In this document: positions 23,401-37,500 of the stretch, in pieces
Layout of the letters: every line of letters starts with the position of its first letter
Numbering within the stretch: the stretch's first letter is position 1
DNA from: Gavia stellata
Lineage: Eukaryota > Chordata > Aves > Gaviiformes > Gaviidae
Direction: 5' to 3'
DNA length: 64,000 nt
NCBI RefSeq assembly: GCF_030936135.1
Contig: NC_082598.1
Coordinates: 56,946,347 to 57,010,346, forward strand
Position numbers and translations under genes: made by a program
The notes under the pieces: generated by a model
The model's input: only the letters and a program-made list of their open reading frames with translations
What the model was told of the DNA's origin: nothing
Database searches by the model: none

Positions 23401-24779
23401 TGTTTACACCCTGCAGCAACACTGGGAACAAAATAATCCAGGGGAGGGGGCCAGTCAGGGTGGTGACTGTTTAAATCAGTTTTACCACGCCCGCTGAATG
23501 CCAAACCATTGCTTCGGAATAAAACCCCTCAGGAAGTCTCCAGCGCAAGGAAAAGGGGTGGTTGATTTCCCTCAGCTCCCGCATTAATCTGTTTACTTGT
23601 TGCTGGGGCTTTGATGCTTGTCGCAAGGGTGTCACCGGTGGGTCCCTGCGTATGTCTCTCCCCGCTGTCACCACTGCTCTGCCTTTCAAGGAACTTTTGT
23701 GGTCTGACTTGCAAAACAAAGAGTTTCTTTGGGAGTATCAAAGAGGAGGTGAGACGTAACACGTGAATTGCCTACGTAATACGTGACTTCTCTGCACGAG
23801 CACAAAGTCTTCCCAATATCCCCCTCAGCGCTTTATTCCTCTGCCAGGCTGTGTGTTTGGGCTGGACACTTTGTGCAGCACTGGCATGGTGCTGCAATTT
23901 GACGTAGTAAATTGCTTAACAGTTTCACAACCTTTTCCTTTCACTGCTGGGAAGAAATGAGGGGCTTTGATCAGGAGGTTGCGTCACAGGACCAGCCTCT
24001 TAAAGAAAAATAAAAGTTGGAAAAGAGGTTACACTACTACGTTGCATCCCCGCTTGTTTTTTACTACGCAGTCCTTCGGGGACACAGTGTGGCAATGCTA
24101 AAGCAATATGCTTCACCAGCATTTGTCCAAGGGACATTAGTTGTGTCCCCCAGCAGATGCTGTGGCGATGAGCGTGCGTGAGGCTGACATGGATTAGGCT
24201 GCTCCACAGGGCTCCCACCAGGCGTTTCGGAGGGCAGCGAGGGCTGCAGGGGGTGGCTATCACAGCGGCGGCAGTGATTGCTACTGATGGCTGTTGGGGC
24301 TCTTCCCAGGATAAGTCCGGTCCAAGCTTAGATGCCAGCAGCTCCTGCTGTTTTAACATGAGCTTGATTAGACCGGCGCTACGGAGGATCACTAGACAGT
24401 GCCTGCGTGCCAGAGGCCATTGCTAACAGGCAGGATAATAGATCTCTTCCAGGGGCCGATCCAGAGGTATTACGAGCAGGTGTTTTGCTGTCCGCTTCCT
24501 CGGCCATTGGACCGTGGCGATTTGTTATGACAGCCTCTGTGGGTCCTTGGGAGACTTTGGTGTCTCCTCTCTGTGCGCAGAGTGAAGCAGGACACAGCCT
24601 GGGTTGAGATAAGCATCAGCTCCACCCTGCTTCCCACCTCCGGGTTTTCATCTCCCTCCCGGCTCTTGTCTTCCTTGTACTGGGGGATCCGTCTCCCTTC
24701 AAACCTGCGGATCAGGAGTTTCCAGCCTAAAGGCTACACCTCTCAGTGGGGTCAGGAGCCTGTCAGATGCAATTTGGTA

Positions 24780-25352
24780 CATTAGGAGTTGGGGTCCCGA
24801 CCAGGCTGCAGGTTGCAGGAAGCCCTGGGGAAGGAGAAGGAGCAAGGGTCAAGGGGGTGGCTGGCCTCCCCTCCCCGTTTACCTCGCTCTCCGCTGCCCC
24901 GCTGCCCTGGCAGTAGGGCGAGGGAAGGCGTCCGATGAAAGCGTGGCCATGCCCTGCTGCGCTCGGGCACCTCCCTGCTAGCACAGGGCAGGGGCAGCCC
25001 AGGCAAAGCTGGCAGGATGCGACCCGTGGCGGGGTGAGGAGCGTTCCCTGAAGCAGGGGAAGCGGGCTGCGGATGGCGGCGGGTTTGGGGTTGGCTCTGA
25101 AACCGGCCCCGCCGGGCGTGCTTGCACATAGGGCAGGTGAATGCAAACACTGCCTGGGGCGTCAGCTTCCCGGGGGTGGAGCTGCTCCGGTACAGGTGGC
25201 AGGGCTGAGCCCGGGGCCTGCGGAGCCTGGGGAGCCCTGCGCCAAAGCCAAGCCCAAAGCAGCCAGCCTTCACCTGGGCAGCAAGTTCACCTCCCTAAAA
25301 ATCAAGCTATTGCCCCCCCTGCCACCACCACCCGCACCGAGCAAGGCTGGCC
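24780..25352 (+). promoter_or_regulatory. GC-rich promoter / 5' UTR region of ARHGEF38
   Basis: A GC- and CpG-rich block runs from about 24,780 into exon 1, against an AT-richer spacer. An upstream ATG at 25,073 opens a 236-codon frame that overlaps the real start out of frame. If the mRNA included it, initiation at 25,353 would be hindered, so the start site is more likely downstream of 25,073. The transcription start itself cannot be fixed by eye. Confidence 0.5.
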
Positions 25353-25539
25353 ATGGCGAGCACGGACTGTCCGGGGAAGGAAGGCAGGAGGAGGAATTTG
25401 GCCCTGCTGAGGAGCAAGCTGTACATGGGGGAGAGGAGGAGAACGGAGCCCGTGGTGGAGAGCACCGCTGCCGGCGGGGACCACGGCGCCTTGAGGAGGA
25501 GTCAGTCCGACAGGACAGAGTACAGCCAAAAATTACAAG
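25353..25539 (+). CDS. ARHGEF38: ARHGEF38 exon 1 (residues 1-62)
   Basis: The start is chosen at GGCCATGG (G at -3 and +4) because the frame matches the human N-terminus: [18 protein letters not shown] and [18 protein letters not shown]. The RRSQSD stretch is a plausible basophilic-kinase or 14-3-3 site (inference). It ends in phase 1 at a gtaccg donor. The frame stays open past the donor to 25739, through a minisatellite. Confidence 0.93.
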
Positions 25540-28500
25540 GTACCGGGAAAGCTTGCGTGGTGCTCTGCAGCTCGGGATGCTCTGGGCTGGTGCTCTGCTG
25601 CTCGGGATGCTCTGGGCTGGTGCTCTGCTGCTCGGGATGCTCTGGGCTGGTGCGGTTTCTCGACGCCCTCCGGGCTGCAGCCTCAAGAGAAAAGAAGGGA
25701 ATGGCATTCTCTGCCCCCACACACTCAGAGTTGGAGTGAGCAATTGCCCCCTCTCACCCTTGCCCCCCGCTTCCAGGGTGTGAAATGTTTCTCCTAATTT
25801 TTCTAAAGAGTGTTGTGTAGACAGGAGTCAAAGCACAGTCAAAGGTTTTGGTGTGTTCCTGCAAAACGAGCACGCAACCAGGATCTTTCTCGTTCGTCGC
25901 CAGAACACATTTGCAACGCAAACAGTAATGTGAAAATACGATGGCTCCATCCTATCTGTCTTTGGTTGTGGTATCAAGTGGGGTATATGCTAACTAATTA
26001 GAAGCATCAAGGGCAGTTTTTTTCTTTCAGTTAAAAATACCAGGATCGATAATGTGTTTATCTGTTGCTCAGATTGTACAAGCCCGAACTGAAGTACGTC
26101 CAAATACATGTTTTGATGGATATGCTGATTCAAATTATACCATTATGGAGAGGGTTTCTTTTGAAATAACCAAATTGCATCTGGACCAGAAATGGGTAAA
26201 TTATATCAGCATTGGGCCTGTCAATGAAAAATTAAATGCTATGCCACAAATTGAGGAGAAGCGTGAAGAATGTGTATGGCTATTTCTGGGAGTGCTCTGG
26301 GACGCAAACTTATGAGTTTCTGTGGGATTCCAGGGTCTTGAACAACAGGGTCGCATCACAAATGCAGGGTTTGAGTATTATTATAATATAAGCATGTGTT
26401 ACTAATAGTGATATAACTGCCTAGTGACAGTCAGTCTTGTGGCAATAATCCTTTATGGGGAAATAAAATAGGAAAATACTTTTGGTTGCTGTATTACGGT
26501 TTTGATGCACTTAATTAGGAAGTAGCATTCCTTCAGAGAGATAGCAAAAGCAGAAAATAAAATAGTAAACCTGAAAATAATAGGATTTCTATGGGGGCTG
26601 CACACACTGAAAACAACAGAGCGGTTCATCGATTACGCTGTTCCCTCCTCATGATAGCTAATCAATGAGAAGATGAAAAATTGTCAGTTAAGTCAGGCAC
26701 ACGCTGCAGGGATCCGGCGGGGGTGTTTCAGGGTACAAGCACACATCGCTATGGCTGAGCAGGCAAGCTTCTGGCACATGGCCCACCAAAACAGCAGCTT
26801 TTTACCCGTGAAGGGGCTTGCCCAGGTGAGGTCGAGGTTATCAGAATGATATCCAGTGAAAGTATGAGATCTCTCTGTCCTGTGTCAGGTGTATTCATGC
26901 CATGAACGTCTCCTATTTAAAATCTGGAGCAAAGGAGGTGGGGAAGCCTAGGTAGTCATGGCAGAGCATGAGGTTATGTTTATGGCAGCAGTCCAAGGAG
27001 ACAGTAAATCCAGCTTTACGGCTCCTGCCACCAGCTAAGACTGCCGCGGCTACCTATTGCAAAGCACCGGTCTGGTATCGGCTCACTCTGCTTGCTCGCA
27101 TTTGTTCAAGAAAAACGGTGATGGGTTAACAAGGTACCTGCAGGCTTTCTATTGGATTAGAAGTTGCCTGTCCTCAGAGTGAAAATACAAAGTCAGTAGA
27201 AATTCCTATGAAGTGTATTTACCATCTCAAGAGAAGGAAATGGTTGTGTGCCAAGGCCTGATCTGGATCAAATTATGGTGAGCTAGATGTGCCTGGATCT
27301 GATAATCATCACGGATCCCAGACCTAATGTGTTACCTGCCAGCGCTGATGATGTCCTATCATTGCACACCTTTATGTTCTTCATTTTTCTTCACTAGTGC
27401 TTGGATGTGAAGCAGCTTACTCCAAGGTGAGGGAAGTGGTTTTGTTGGCACAAAGCTTTTGAGGTCTCCATTCTTGGTAAGGAAACCCAACAGATCCATT
27501 GGTGACAGACATAAACAGTCTGTTGCGTATCACGAGGTCCGACTCTCCTATCACCCTAGAACAGTAAATGCTTTGCGAAAAGATACAAATGGTAATAATT
27601 TGCGCTTGCTTCCCATATGAATTGGAAGAAAAGCTCTGTGTTTAGTTGCCCCTCCCTTCTATAGTCCCCTGTTAATATGTTTTCTAACAGTCTGCAGAAC
27701 TCTGGTTGGTATTAGCACGGACAAGGATGTGTAAGACAGGAGCAAACCCTGCAGAAGGGAATCCCCTGTGAGCAGGGCTGGGAAGCCAAGAGTCAGAGGC
27801 TGCAGGACCCCCATCTCTGCTAGTGACAGGCAATACAGGCAGAGCATGGGGACCAAGCTGTCTTTACACCGCAATGCCTATGTCGGCGTAGCAGCACATT
27901 CACGCAAGGTGAGGCATGGGCAAGACATCTCTCGAGGGCCCTTCCAGTCTTCTGCGTGGTTTATAAGGTTCCCGGAGTAGAAACCAGGCTGTAGCCCCCC
28001 CAGCCACTTCCAGCAGCTCTGAAGTATATGCTCAAAGTGCAGCTCAGTGTGCTAGAAATATAGGTCCCCAACTAAAAAACAAACAAAAAACCCCCCAAAA
28101 CAAGTGAGCAAGCAGTCAGGCATAAAAACTCCTGAGAATTCAGGTTCTGCCCTTGGATTTCCCCTAAGTTTTGCTGGTTTATACAGAATCCAAAATGTTT
28201 TCTGTAAAGAGTGAGAAAGGGAGCCTACCACCCAGATCTCCAGGATAATCAAGGTGGTTTGCTCTGTAAGTCTACACATGAGCACAATAGCATTGTGAAA
28301 GGTGCAAACCTCTGCAAGTGTTTTTCACTTGAAAATTAAGGATTCATTAAAAACACAAGAAAGCATTTTCATTGTTAATTATTAGACTAGACACATCTAT
28401 TCAGTACCTTATCTGGTGTGAATGGCCATGCAACACCTCCTGGCTTCACTCTTTTTAAAAAGGAAACAAGATGCAAAGTAACCATTATATTCTCAAAGAG

Positions 28501-31500
28501 TTTGGCAAGCATTCATGCACCTATTTCAACTCATCCTGTGAGATAACCAAATGCCTGCAGCCCCATTTTAGATAGGGGAAAATAAGGCGATTGCTATCAA
28601 ATGTCAGGTTCGTGATACAACCATGCAGTCATCCAGAGCTCAGGTTGCACTTGCATTCTTGGATGAGTCCAGAAATACCTTGATCAAGCCATATATGTTT
28701 TTCTTCCATAGTTCTCCATCAACTGGACAGAAGCATCACTTTTCTAAAGAGGGAAGAATGGGGTTAAGAAAGATATATTCACTGGCATTTGTGGTGGCTG
28801 CAGAAATAATATCAAGGGTCATTATGAGAGCTAAGACACAGGTCCTGTGATATTTCTATGCAGTGCTCTGCCCTACATTCACTAGAAAATCCTGCACATA
28901 TGTCCTTTCGAGAGGAATGAAGAACTTGCTACTATCCTTAAGCAATGGCACAACATGGTATTTAGCAGGTCTGTTTTCAAATGTATTATCCGTAGTTGTT
29001 TAGCTGGTAGGAGTTGGTCTCTTTTCTACAGTGAAAATCCGTCAGTAGCAGCTCTAAAAGTAACTGTATCAATACCTATGTATTGCATTAATGTTGGGAT
29101 CAGCCTTTGAATTAACCTAAAGCTACCATTCTGTGAGTACCTATGTATTTCGGTAAGAGGAGTTTGCTTGATGTAGTTATTGGCACATAAAATGTTTGCA
29201 AGATCAGGGCAGATTAAGATGCAATGTATCACGGGGATAGATGCTATCAACCAAAAAGGGCAGACCAGGAAAAGGAAATTAAAACATAGTTCCCTGCCTG
29301 TTAGGTTTTGGATGGATTGTTGTTTTTTGTTAATAATCATATACCAAACTTGGGCTTGGTGTGAAAAATGAGCTATAGAAAACGGTGGGTTTCCAGAAGG
29401 AATCAGAGGTCACATTTACAGTGTTCAGAGAGACAATGCATGCTTTGAAAATACTCCTTGTCCTACAGATCTATTACATATTAACTCCCTTACAACTTCA
29501 GCTGTGAATGGGTCAGCTGCACTGTTAAATGACTTGCACATGCTTCAATTTAAAATACATCAGTGACATACCTGTAATAGATACAGTGATTCACACAGCT
29601 ACCGGAACATATTGCCTCAGAGCTCATATCTGAACCCTGAATTTCACATTTTGCCTGTGTCTGATGTAGTTATGAGAAATAACCAACACCAGCAATGATG
29701 CAGAAACCTGCGAAATGATACAAATTCCTGGAAAGCTGCTACCCCTTGGTATACAAAAGCCCAGTCGGAGGCACCTTGTGCTCCTCCATCACAAGCACAC
29801 ACATGCACACAGCTCCTCCGCACTTCCTACCGGGAGTAAAGATCCTCCGCGCCTCTCCCCAGTTCCTTATTTGCTTTGCGCTATACTTACTGATTAACTT
29901 TCTATGGACTACAGTGCAGGGGTTATCCTATTTCACTGCGAAATGTATTGATCTTTGGAGCGGCTGGTTTGCTGAAGTACAGTAAGGAGTAAAAGTCCGA
30001 ATTACTTCCTCAAGTGCAGGAGATGGCTTGATGAAATACCCCCCTGTGCCCTGTGATGAGAAATCGCAATCTAACAAATACTTTTATTTTCTCCTGTGCA
30101 AATTTAAGCTCGAAGGATCAAATTCTGTTAACTTGCACTGCAGTAAAGCTGGAGTTATTCCTTGAACTGATGACAGTGGCAGCCAGGCTGGGAAGTGAGC
30201 TCATCTTTTCAGAGCAGAATCCATTTTGTGCTGCTGTGTTTGCACAGCACTTGGCACAACCGAGTCCTGCCGTGTGGCTTAGGACTCTCAGGAGCTACTG
30301 CAGCGTAACTAGTAACAGCAACCGGGGTAAGGGAGCGAAGACTAGGACCCAAGGAGGTTTACGGACCCTTCTCTGAGCATATTAGCAAACGCTTTATTCG
30401 TTGGGGTCTGTGCACTGCGGGTCACACAGCTCACAGTTCGTACAGCTAATCCACGCCAAATCTTGAGGCGCACATGTCCCAGGGGAATCGGTTCAAATGC
30501 AGCCCTTCCTCGGTGCTTACTTTATTAACATATTAGCTCAATGCCACAGGAGTGGTATATTTATACCGGTATATGACACACTGGAAAGGTTTATTTGTAA
30601 GTATTGGCGCTAACAATAAGGGCATTCTTCTGTCACCTGATGATAAGCTTTCTTTCCCTTCCACTGCGGTCACATGGGATCTCTCTAGTCCTGTCAGCAC
30701 ACATATAATTAAAGCGGTCTGCTGTCAAGGAATTGAAGAAAGAACTTGCGTGTTGAATGTAAATATTTTCTGTACCTTATGGAACAGAAAAATGATCAAA
30801 GATTGAACGACCTAATTGCAAGGAAGTCTCTGATGCAGATTTTATGAGCGAACCTGTTGCCCAGGAAGACTGGTGCAAGGTCATTCTGGTCCTGCGGCAT
30901 TCTCCTCCTGTGCTCAGAAAAGCGGCTTTTTGTATGTGTAACTCGCAGCCCGTGTGCAACAAACCTGCTCCGGAACAATGCTGCTGTTATGTGCGTCTGT
31001 GAGTAAAAGAAAAAAAAGGCCTTTTCCACAACCCTCTGCCAATCCTTTTGTATTTTGATGCCCAGCTTGGAGTTCAGCGGATCTAATTTGCGCCATGTTT
31101 GCACCGTATTGTTGCGGTGCGATAACTGGTGCAAAACCATAACGACGCTGCTATGAAGCGGTCCCTCACAAGGGGAGGGGGATCTGGAGTAAAACTCCTT
31201 GCGTGTTAGCTCATGTGATGCACTTCTCCCGCACGCAGTGGGACACTCCATCCGTTCCCACTGCATGTCCCATTTCAGGCTCCCTCACTTCCAAGGATCC
31301 CAGCGTCCCTGTGCCCCATAGCCCTGCAGGCACCCGCAGTTGAAGCAGGGGTGTAAGGGGCAGAGCCGGGGCTGCGGCGCAAGGGGAGGTACGAGGAGGG
31401 AGAGGAAAGCTGCCACAGCAGCAGTCTCTGAACTTGGCTGCCTGCGTTTCATTCTCAAATCCAGCTGATAAAAGCCGGTGTACATTCCCATGTGTAATCG

Positions 31501-34500
31501 CTAGGTTATCTGAGGGGACAGGCTATCTGAGGACTTGCTTTCACAGAAGAATAATTTTATCTAGGGTGGTGTGAGACTCAGGCTTCACACGTGAAAACAC
31601 AGTAATGCTGTAATTTGTTTGTTATACCTTGATAACTTACGCCTTCACTGCTCCCTTGTGCCAGGCAAAATCTGCACAGCGCGAGTGCAGAACTGGTGTT
31701 CCTTTGGTGTCCTCCAAATGCTGCCTAAGTAATGAAAAGGCCTGTTACTCACTCCATGCACTGACATCGCTGTACTTGTTGCTATATTCTGTGCCAGTAC
31801 CTTCACTTCCAGATGGAAAGCATTAGATGGGGAGAAACCTGGGTCTTGTCCCAAGGACAAACACAATATCCAACCTGAGCATCTTACCTGGGAGGAAGGA
31901 TGGATAGAGCAGACCTCTCAGAGCTGCTCACTCTCTAGGTGGGAAAGCCAGGGAAATTTGCATGCATAGATCTTGCAAACCTGCTCTGGCTGCTCCTCTG
32001 GTCGCTTGCTGTGGATCTCCCAGTACCTCCCCCGGACCCAGAAGAGAGCTGCTGCTTTTGCACATTGCAGGCTCTGTTCCTCCACACTCTCACTACGTTG
32101 CTGGATGTCTCCATCTGGGGGATATTTTTAGACTTCACACTTGCAAGAAACTGTTTTTGTAAGACTTGTGGCTGCTTTGTCCGTGTCATCACATAGTGAA
32201 CCTCCTGTTTTGTGCAACTAGAGCCGTGTACTTCAATACACAGCTGGAAAGCCGAAGTCATCACCTTCCTCTCCAAAGCAAAGTCCTCCAGAAAGGTGAT
32301 TCCTGCAGATAATTGACATCACAAAGCAACAGTTGAAAACACTACCTTCTACTTTATATTTTTATGCCTACTAAAACTACCAATTACTTTTTTGTAAACT
32401 GGTCTTAAGACGTAGCTGTCTAATAAACCATTCAATGGACAGTTTTTTCTTGTTTATAAACCTGGCATCTCCGAGGATGAATGAGCCAAATTCTTACTGT
32501 AACAGTTAATCCTCAGCAACGTCTCTTCCTGCTAATCCTCTCCCTCCAACCGTTCCGGGGCTGGTACATGTTACCAGGTAGAAACGTGTCTGCTTATATT
32601 CCAGATATGCAATTGCTGTTTGTGCATTCATTAAACTTTCACTTACTCCACAAGGATTTCGGGAACCTACTAATGTTCTCAAACTGGTCAAAAGCAATCA
32701 AATCAGCTGAACATGAAATCACAGGTTTTGGCTGTAATCATCACTTGCTGTTGCATTCTATAGAGACAGACATGCCTGAAATGAAAAAGTGAACATATTG
32801 AGTGAAAATGGAAAATTATATTACTTTTAACAAAAGGATACATTTATTAAAAAAACATGTTTTCTATAAGGAATCAGCATCTACCTGATATTTCTCACGA
32901 TTATTTCTTCCTGTTGAGAATAGTTTTTCTTTCCTGGCATTATTATCTATCATGCAATAAGGATAATAGATGAGCCTTGACATAATTCAAGAATCAAATT
33001 TGATCAGGGCGATCTAATGACATAAACTGAAAGAACAGCCTCTCGAGGGATTGTGACTTCCAGCCTGAAGTGGGATACAGTGGCTTTATTTTGCTCATAT
33101 AATGCCCTCCCCCGCCACCAGTATAAAAGATTAGAAAGTTCTTTTGCACAGCATCTTCTGTTTACCTTCAAATTCCATCTGATATCGTAACAGTGCTGCA
33201 TCTGAGATGAAACGACACTTCTGAGGATGTCTGGTCCTCTCTGCAGTTTCTCAGGAGTCGCCCTGAACTCTCACATACAGTCACACACAAGCAAACATTT
33301 TCACACCCGATCTCAAGAAAAATGCTGATTTCAGTGCAGAACTGGAATGGAAGTGGATTGTTCATGTTGTTCAGTGTGAATTTATAAGTGCGGTTACATA
33401 CTGTAAGTTTTTAGAGGAAAAAGTACCTGCCATTTTAGCATGTGAGCAGCAGGCAAGGTGGTCTCATTCTGCAACCCTAGCAGAAAATTGCTCAGAGGGA
33501 GCTGTGGAGTGATACTGGTACCAGTTTTGCTCTCCTCCTCACTAAAGTAAGGGAAGAGTCTGTTTCTTCCAGCACACAGCACCTTTGGTGGATGAGATCT
33601 GCAGCAGCGCGAGCTCCTGTGCAGTCCGTGCACTCGCACCAGCACAGACTCACCTGGGCAAGATTCAGCTTTAAATTCTTCCGATAGCCTAAGCCTTGTG
33701 GAGGGGAGACATCCTCATCATGTTTCCATTTTATTGTCTGCTTACAAACTTGAGGACAAAATGTTCACGCTTGTGTTATACACAGACTTCAAGGCTAAAA
33801 ACTCAAAGGTAAAAAGTACATCTAAATACAAAAAAGTCTGAAAAAACAGTCCCCCCTCCACGGTTTGTTTGGGTTCCTTGTCCTCACTGTTTAAAGCTAT
33901 CAGTACAGAGGCAGAGGTGCAGTCCCAAAAGCAGCTATTTAAAACAATAACTGTGGTCACATCAGTCTCACTGGAAAACCTGATGGGAGAAGGATTAATA
34001 ACAAAACTGTCCTTTCTGAGTATCAGTGGTCAGCATAATTGTAGAAGGGGTTGGGGAAGATGTTACCTTGGATTTATAAGATTTTACACCTCTCAGCAGA
34101 AGAGGGCTCAAAGCCCTCTCTCCTGACAGCTGCTCGGTTTTCCCACAAGTCCAGCTCCAGGTTACCACCTACAGCCTTGGCCGGTGTTGTACTGGTGAGC
34201 TGCACGCTGTTCGACGCTCACTTGAGCGCTCATGACCTCGCCCTTGACAATCCATTCAAAGAACTGTATATTCAGTATTGGCTATCAGCGAGCAAAGCAT
34301 CGGACACTGCTTGCTGTTGCCTCATTATACAGTACGCTCCCTACAAGAAGTTGACACGAAGGCGTAGCAGTCTGATCCTCAGCAGAGATTCCCGTCCTTT
34401 GCCGCTGAGCAATAAAAGCCCATGCTGTCAAAGCACGACCTGGGTAACGCAGAGATGAGTACGGTAATGATATGTCCATCTTTGTTGGTGCTCTGCACCA

Positions 34501-37500
34501 TCTTGTGGCTAGCAGAAAAACACCAGAATAACCTCTGAAATCTTTCACTTGTTTTTTTTCTGTGTGTGTGTTTTTCCTAATGAAAAATACAGATTGTCAG
34601 TGTACACAGATAAAATTCAGTGCCCTTTGTACAGCTGACATGGATGTCTGCAGGCTGGCTTACAAACCGGCAAAAGGGAAGGCCATCATTACAGATAGGT
34701 AGGTTGTGTGCAGGTCCTGTAGCATACATAAATTACCTGTCTGTAGAAGACTTGCTTGCATTTCCATGTATTTAGAACAAATCAGATATTCTAGGTCTTA
34801 AGTACGGAAAAATAGTTAAGAACATCCTGATCCCAATGATCTCTGTTGTTCCAAGAAATGTTTGTTATTGATCACTAAAGGTTTTCCCATATTCTTCAGT
34901 AATTCCTTTGCCTCTTTCAAAGAAATCTTTTTGAACAGAATTACAGGTTTCATCGTCATCGTTAGTAACATTGTCTTCATTTGAAAGTTTGTCTTCCAGT
35001 ACCTACAGCCCTCAGCCTCCCATGAATAGACTCAACATTACATCGTACAGAGCAAAGGTTATTCCAGTGAAGCTTATTTATGGTAAACACAGCCTTTTTC
35101 TTCCACAGGAACATATTTTCTCCCATCCTCCAAATCATAATAGATGTCAGACCCAGTCTGTGTTTTCAAGGGAGTAGAAGGGCATCAACTATCCTTGAAT
35201 TTCACTGTGACAAGGATCAGACTCTCCTGTGCTCCATGGAAAATTTCTGCCCACAAACATAACATCAAAGCTGGGGGAGCCAGTGATGGGTTATTCCCTC
35301 ACTGCCAAATGGATGGTTTCCTTCACCAAACCCGTGTCCGCTTGTAGAGGAGGGAAATGGGATGACAGTCGGTCTGATCTGGGATTGCCATTTCTTATGC
35401 TTCTTTTCCTGCTCCCCATGGCGATTTGGGAGTTTCTAATAGGCACTGGTTACGTTCCCCCATGGTCGCACAGGGCAAGCTGGGCCAGCACGCGGGATTA
35501 TGATGCTCCTCACAAATCTCCCTCTTTTGAACAGAAAAAATGGCTCCGCAGGCGGGGTCCTCATCCCCTGCCACTTCGCTGCAGGAGGACGAAGGACAAG
35601 TTAACAGACGCATGATGGCCAAGAGGGTGAAAATCATCGCAGAACTCATGCAGACAGAGAAAGACTATATCAGTGACCTGGATCTCTGCATCAAGGAAGT
35701 GATTCAGCCCCTGAGAAACAAGCAGGTGAGTGCCGGGGGCAGAGGATGAGGTGGTGACATCAAGGTCTCAGCTCACCTGCGTTCTGCTTGCAGATAATGC
35801 ATGAAGTGCCAGCGCGAGAGCGATGCGGTGCCAGGAGCAGGTCCGGAGCTAGCTTTCCAGAAAGGGACATGCCAGGGCTCTAGCGAGGACAGTGGGAAGT
35901 CAGATATGCTCCTGACACTTGCACTGCACTTGCATAAAGCCTGCATCAAGGTACTTGCCCAGAGGGCAGCTTGGATGCTATATCCTTGCTCGTGTGCTGC
36001 AATAGCAGCTTCCACCTCTCCATACTGCTCTGTTACTATAACCCCTGGTACATGCCCTGGCAGATCTTTACTGGCACCTCCAAAAGCAGTAAAAACCAAT
36101 AAACCCAAGTATTTTCCATGGTAACAACCTGGAATGGCATGAACCTCCCCATCAAGGTTAAATTCAGTTCTAAAGATAACTTTATCCAGCCTTTCAGGCA
36201 GCTGTGGTGGAGAAATACCATGCCTGACAGCCCAGTGAGCACTTCAGAAATTTGCATGCTACACAGAAAAGGTACATTTAAGAAGGAAGGCTCAAAACTG
36301 TCTTTCAGGCAAAAGATCTTATTAGGCCAATGATACCTATTTTCTTTTTCAGCTGTGACTTCAAAGAGCAACTTTTCCTCAACAGTATTACGGTTTGTAG
36401 AAAAATTGTGCAGCCAAAAGCTGGGAATAGAAGAGGTTGTCCAGAGAAAGATTCGTATTTGTGGAGCCTGCAACATAGCATTCACAGAGGCTGCACAAAT
36501 GATATCTGCTGCTAATGCAGAATAAAAATCATTTTAAACAGACCTTAAACCAAGTATTCTGTATGTAGCATTTCTTATGAAATTGGTGACAAAATGCAGG
36601 TGTAGGGGCCAAAGTGTCTTTAGATGACATTGTCACTGCCTCTTTGGGAAACGCCGTGGCCAGCTGAAGCCCGTGCTGTTTAAGCTCCTGCAGGACCTTT
36701 TTTCTTTCTTAAAACTCTGTCAGAGTTTGTCCCAACCTGTTTTCAGAAAAGCTGGCACCTGCTGGTGTAGCTTTAAGGAGTTCTTGACTTCTTCTTTCTC
36801 CTCACTTGTTCATCCGCTTAGAAGCAGTCTCCACTTGACTCCCTCCCCAGCCTGACCAACACTGAGCACGAGTATTCCCTGGTTGAACTCGCTGAGATTT
36901 TTGACAAGCGTGCTGTATTCCTTTGCTCTTTTCCAGCCAACTGAAAACATACATTTTGATTCTGTCCTTTGTCACTGTATTAACGTGTGTAAGTGTCCAT
37001 GCACAGTGTAGTTCCAAATGCTATGTAGGCATTGTGCTGGAGCAGAAGTCAGAAGTCCGGTGCTAGATGTATACAGGAAAAGTAATTTAGAGATTATAAC
37101 TGTCTTAATTTAATAACCCCTGCATTTTTGAAAGGCTTTCAAGAATGTTGTATGGTTTTAAGGCTAGTTCTCAGATAAACTACAGTATTGCAAGTTTGTA
37201 ATGTGTTTAGAGAAGGATAGCTTTTAGAAAATTGACCTAGCAATGACTCTGTTTCATATTTCCAAATGGATAAAACATGTTTTAGCCCCTATAATACTTA
37301 TAAAGAAATTAGCTGCATTAGTACTGAAAGTATATTTCTGATTCTGTTACAATAGCATGCAATTTGATCCTCCTGGCATCTGGTAAGCTGCTATGTAAGT
37401 CAGCAATTCTATTTCTAATGGAGAAATACCGTTCAGAGGGTATCAATATGGATGTCGAAGTCAGTCTTGCCTTTGTTCTCAGTATTAGCACATTACCACT

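Larger units (their letters stand above)
25540..35534 (+). other. ARHGEF38: ARHGEF38 intron 1
   Basis: The largest intron, 10 kb. It starts with a 30-bp minisatellite and also holds a MIR relic (28490-28600), a possible MIR end (29575-29640), a MITE relic (30115-30179) and a weaker MITE-like stretch near 32481-32512. No additional in-phase exon was found. Confidence 0.75.

Noticed and set aside
25073..25783. 236-codon plus-strand frame overlapping ARHGEF38 exon 1
   Set aside because: It is out of frame with the homologous exon 1 product, GC-driven, and runs through the splice donor and minisatellite.
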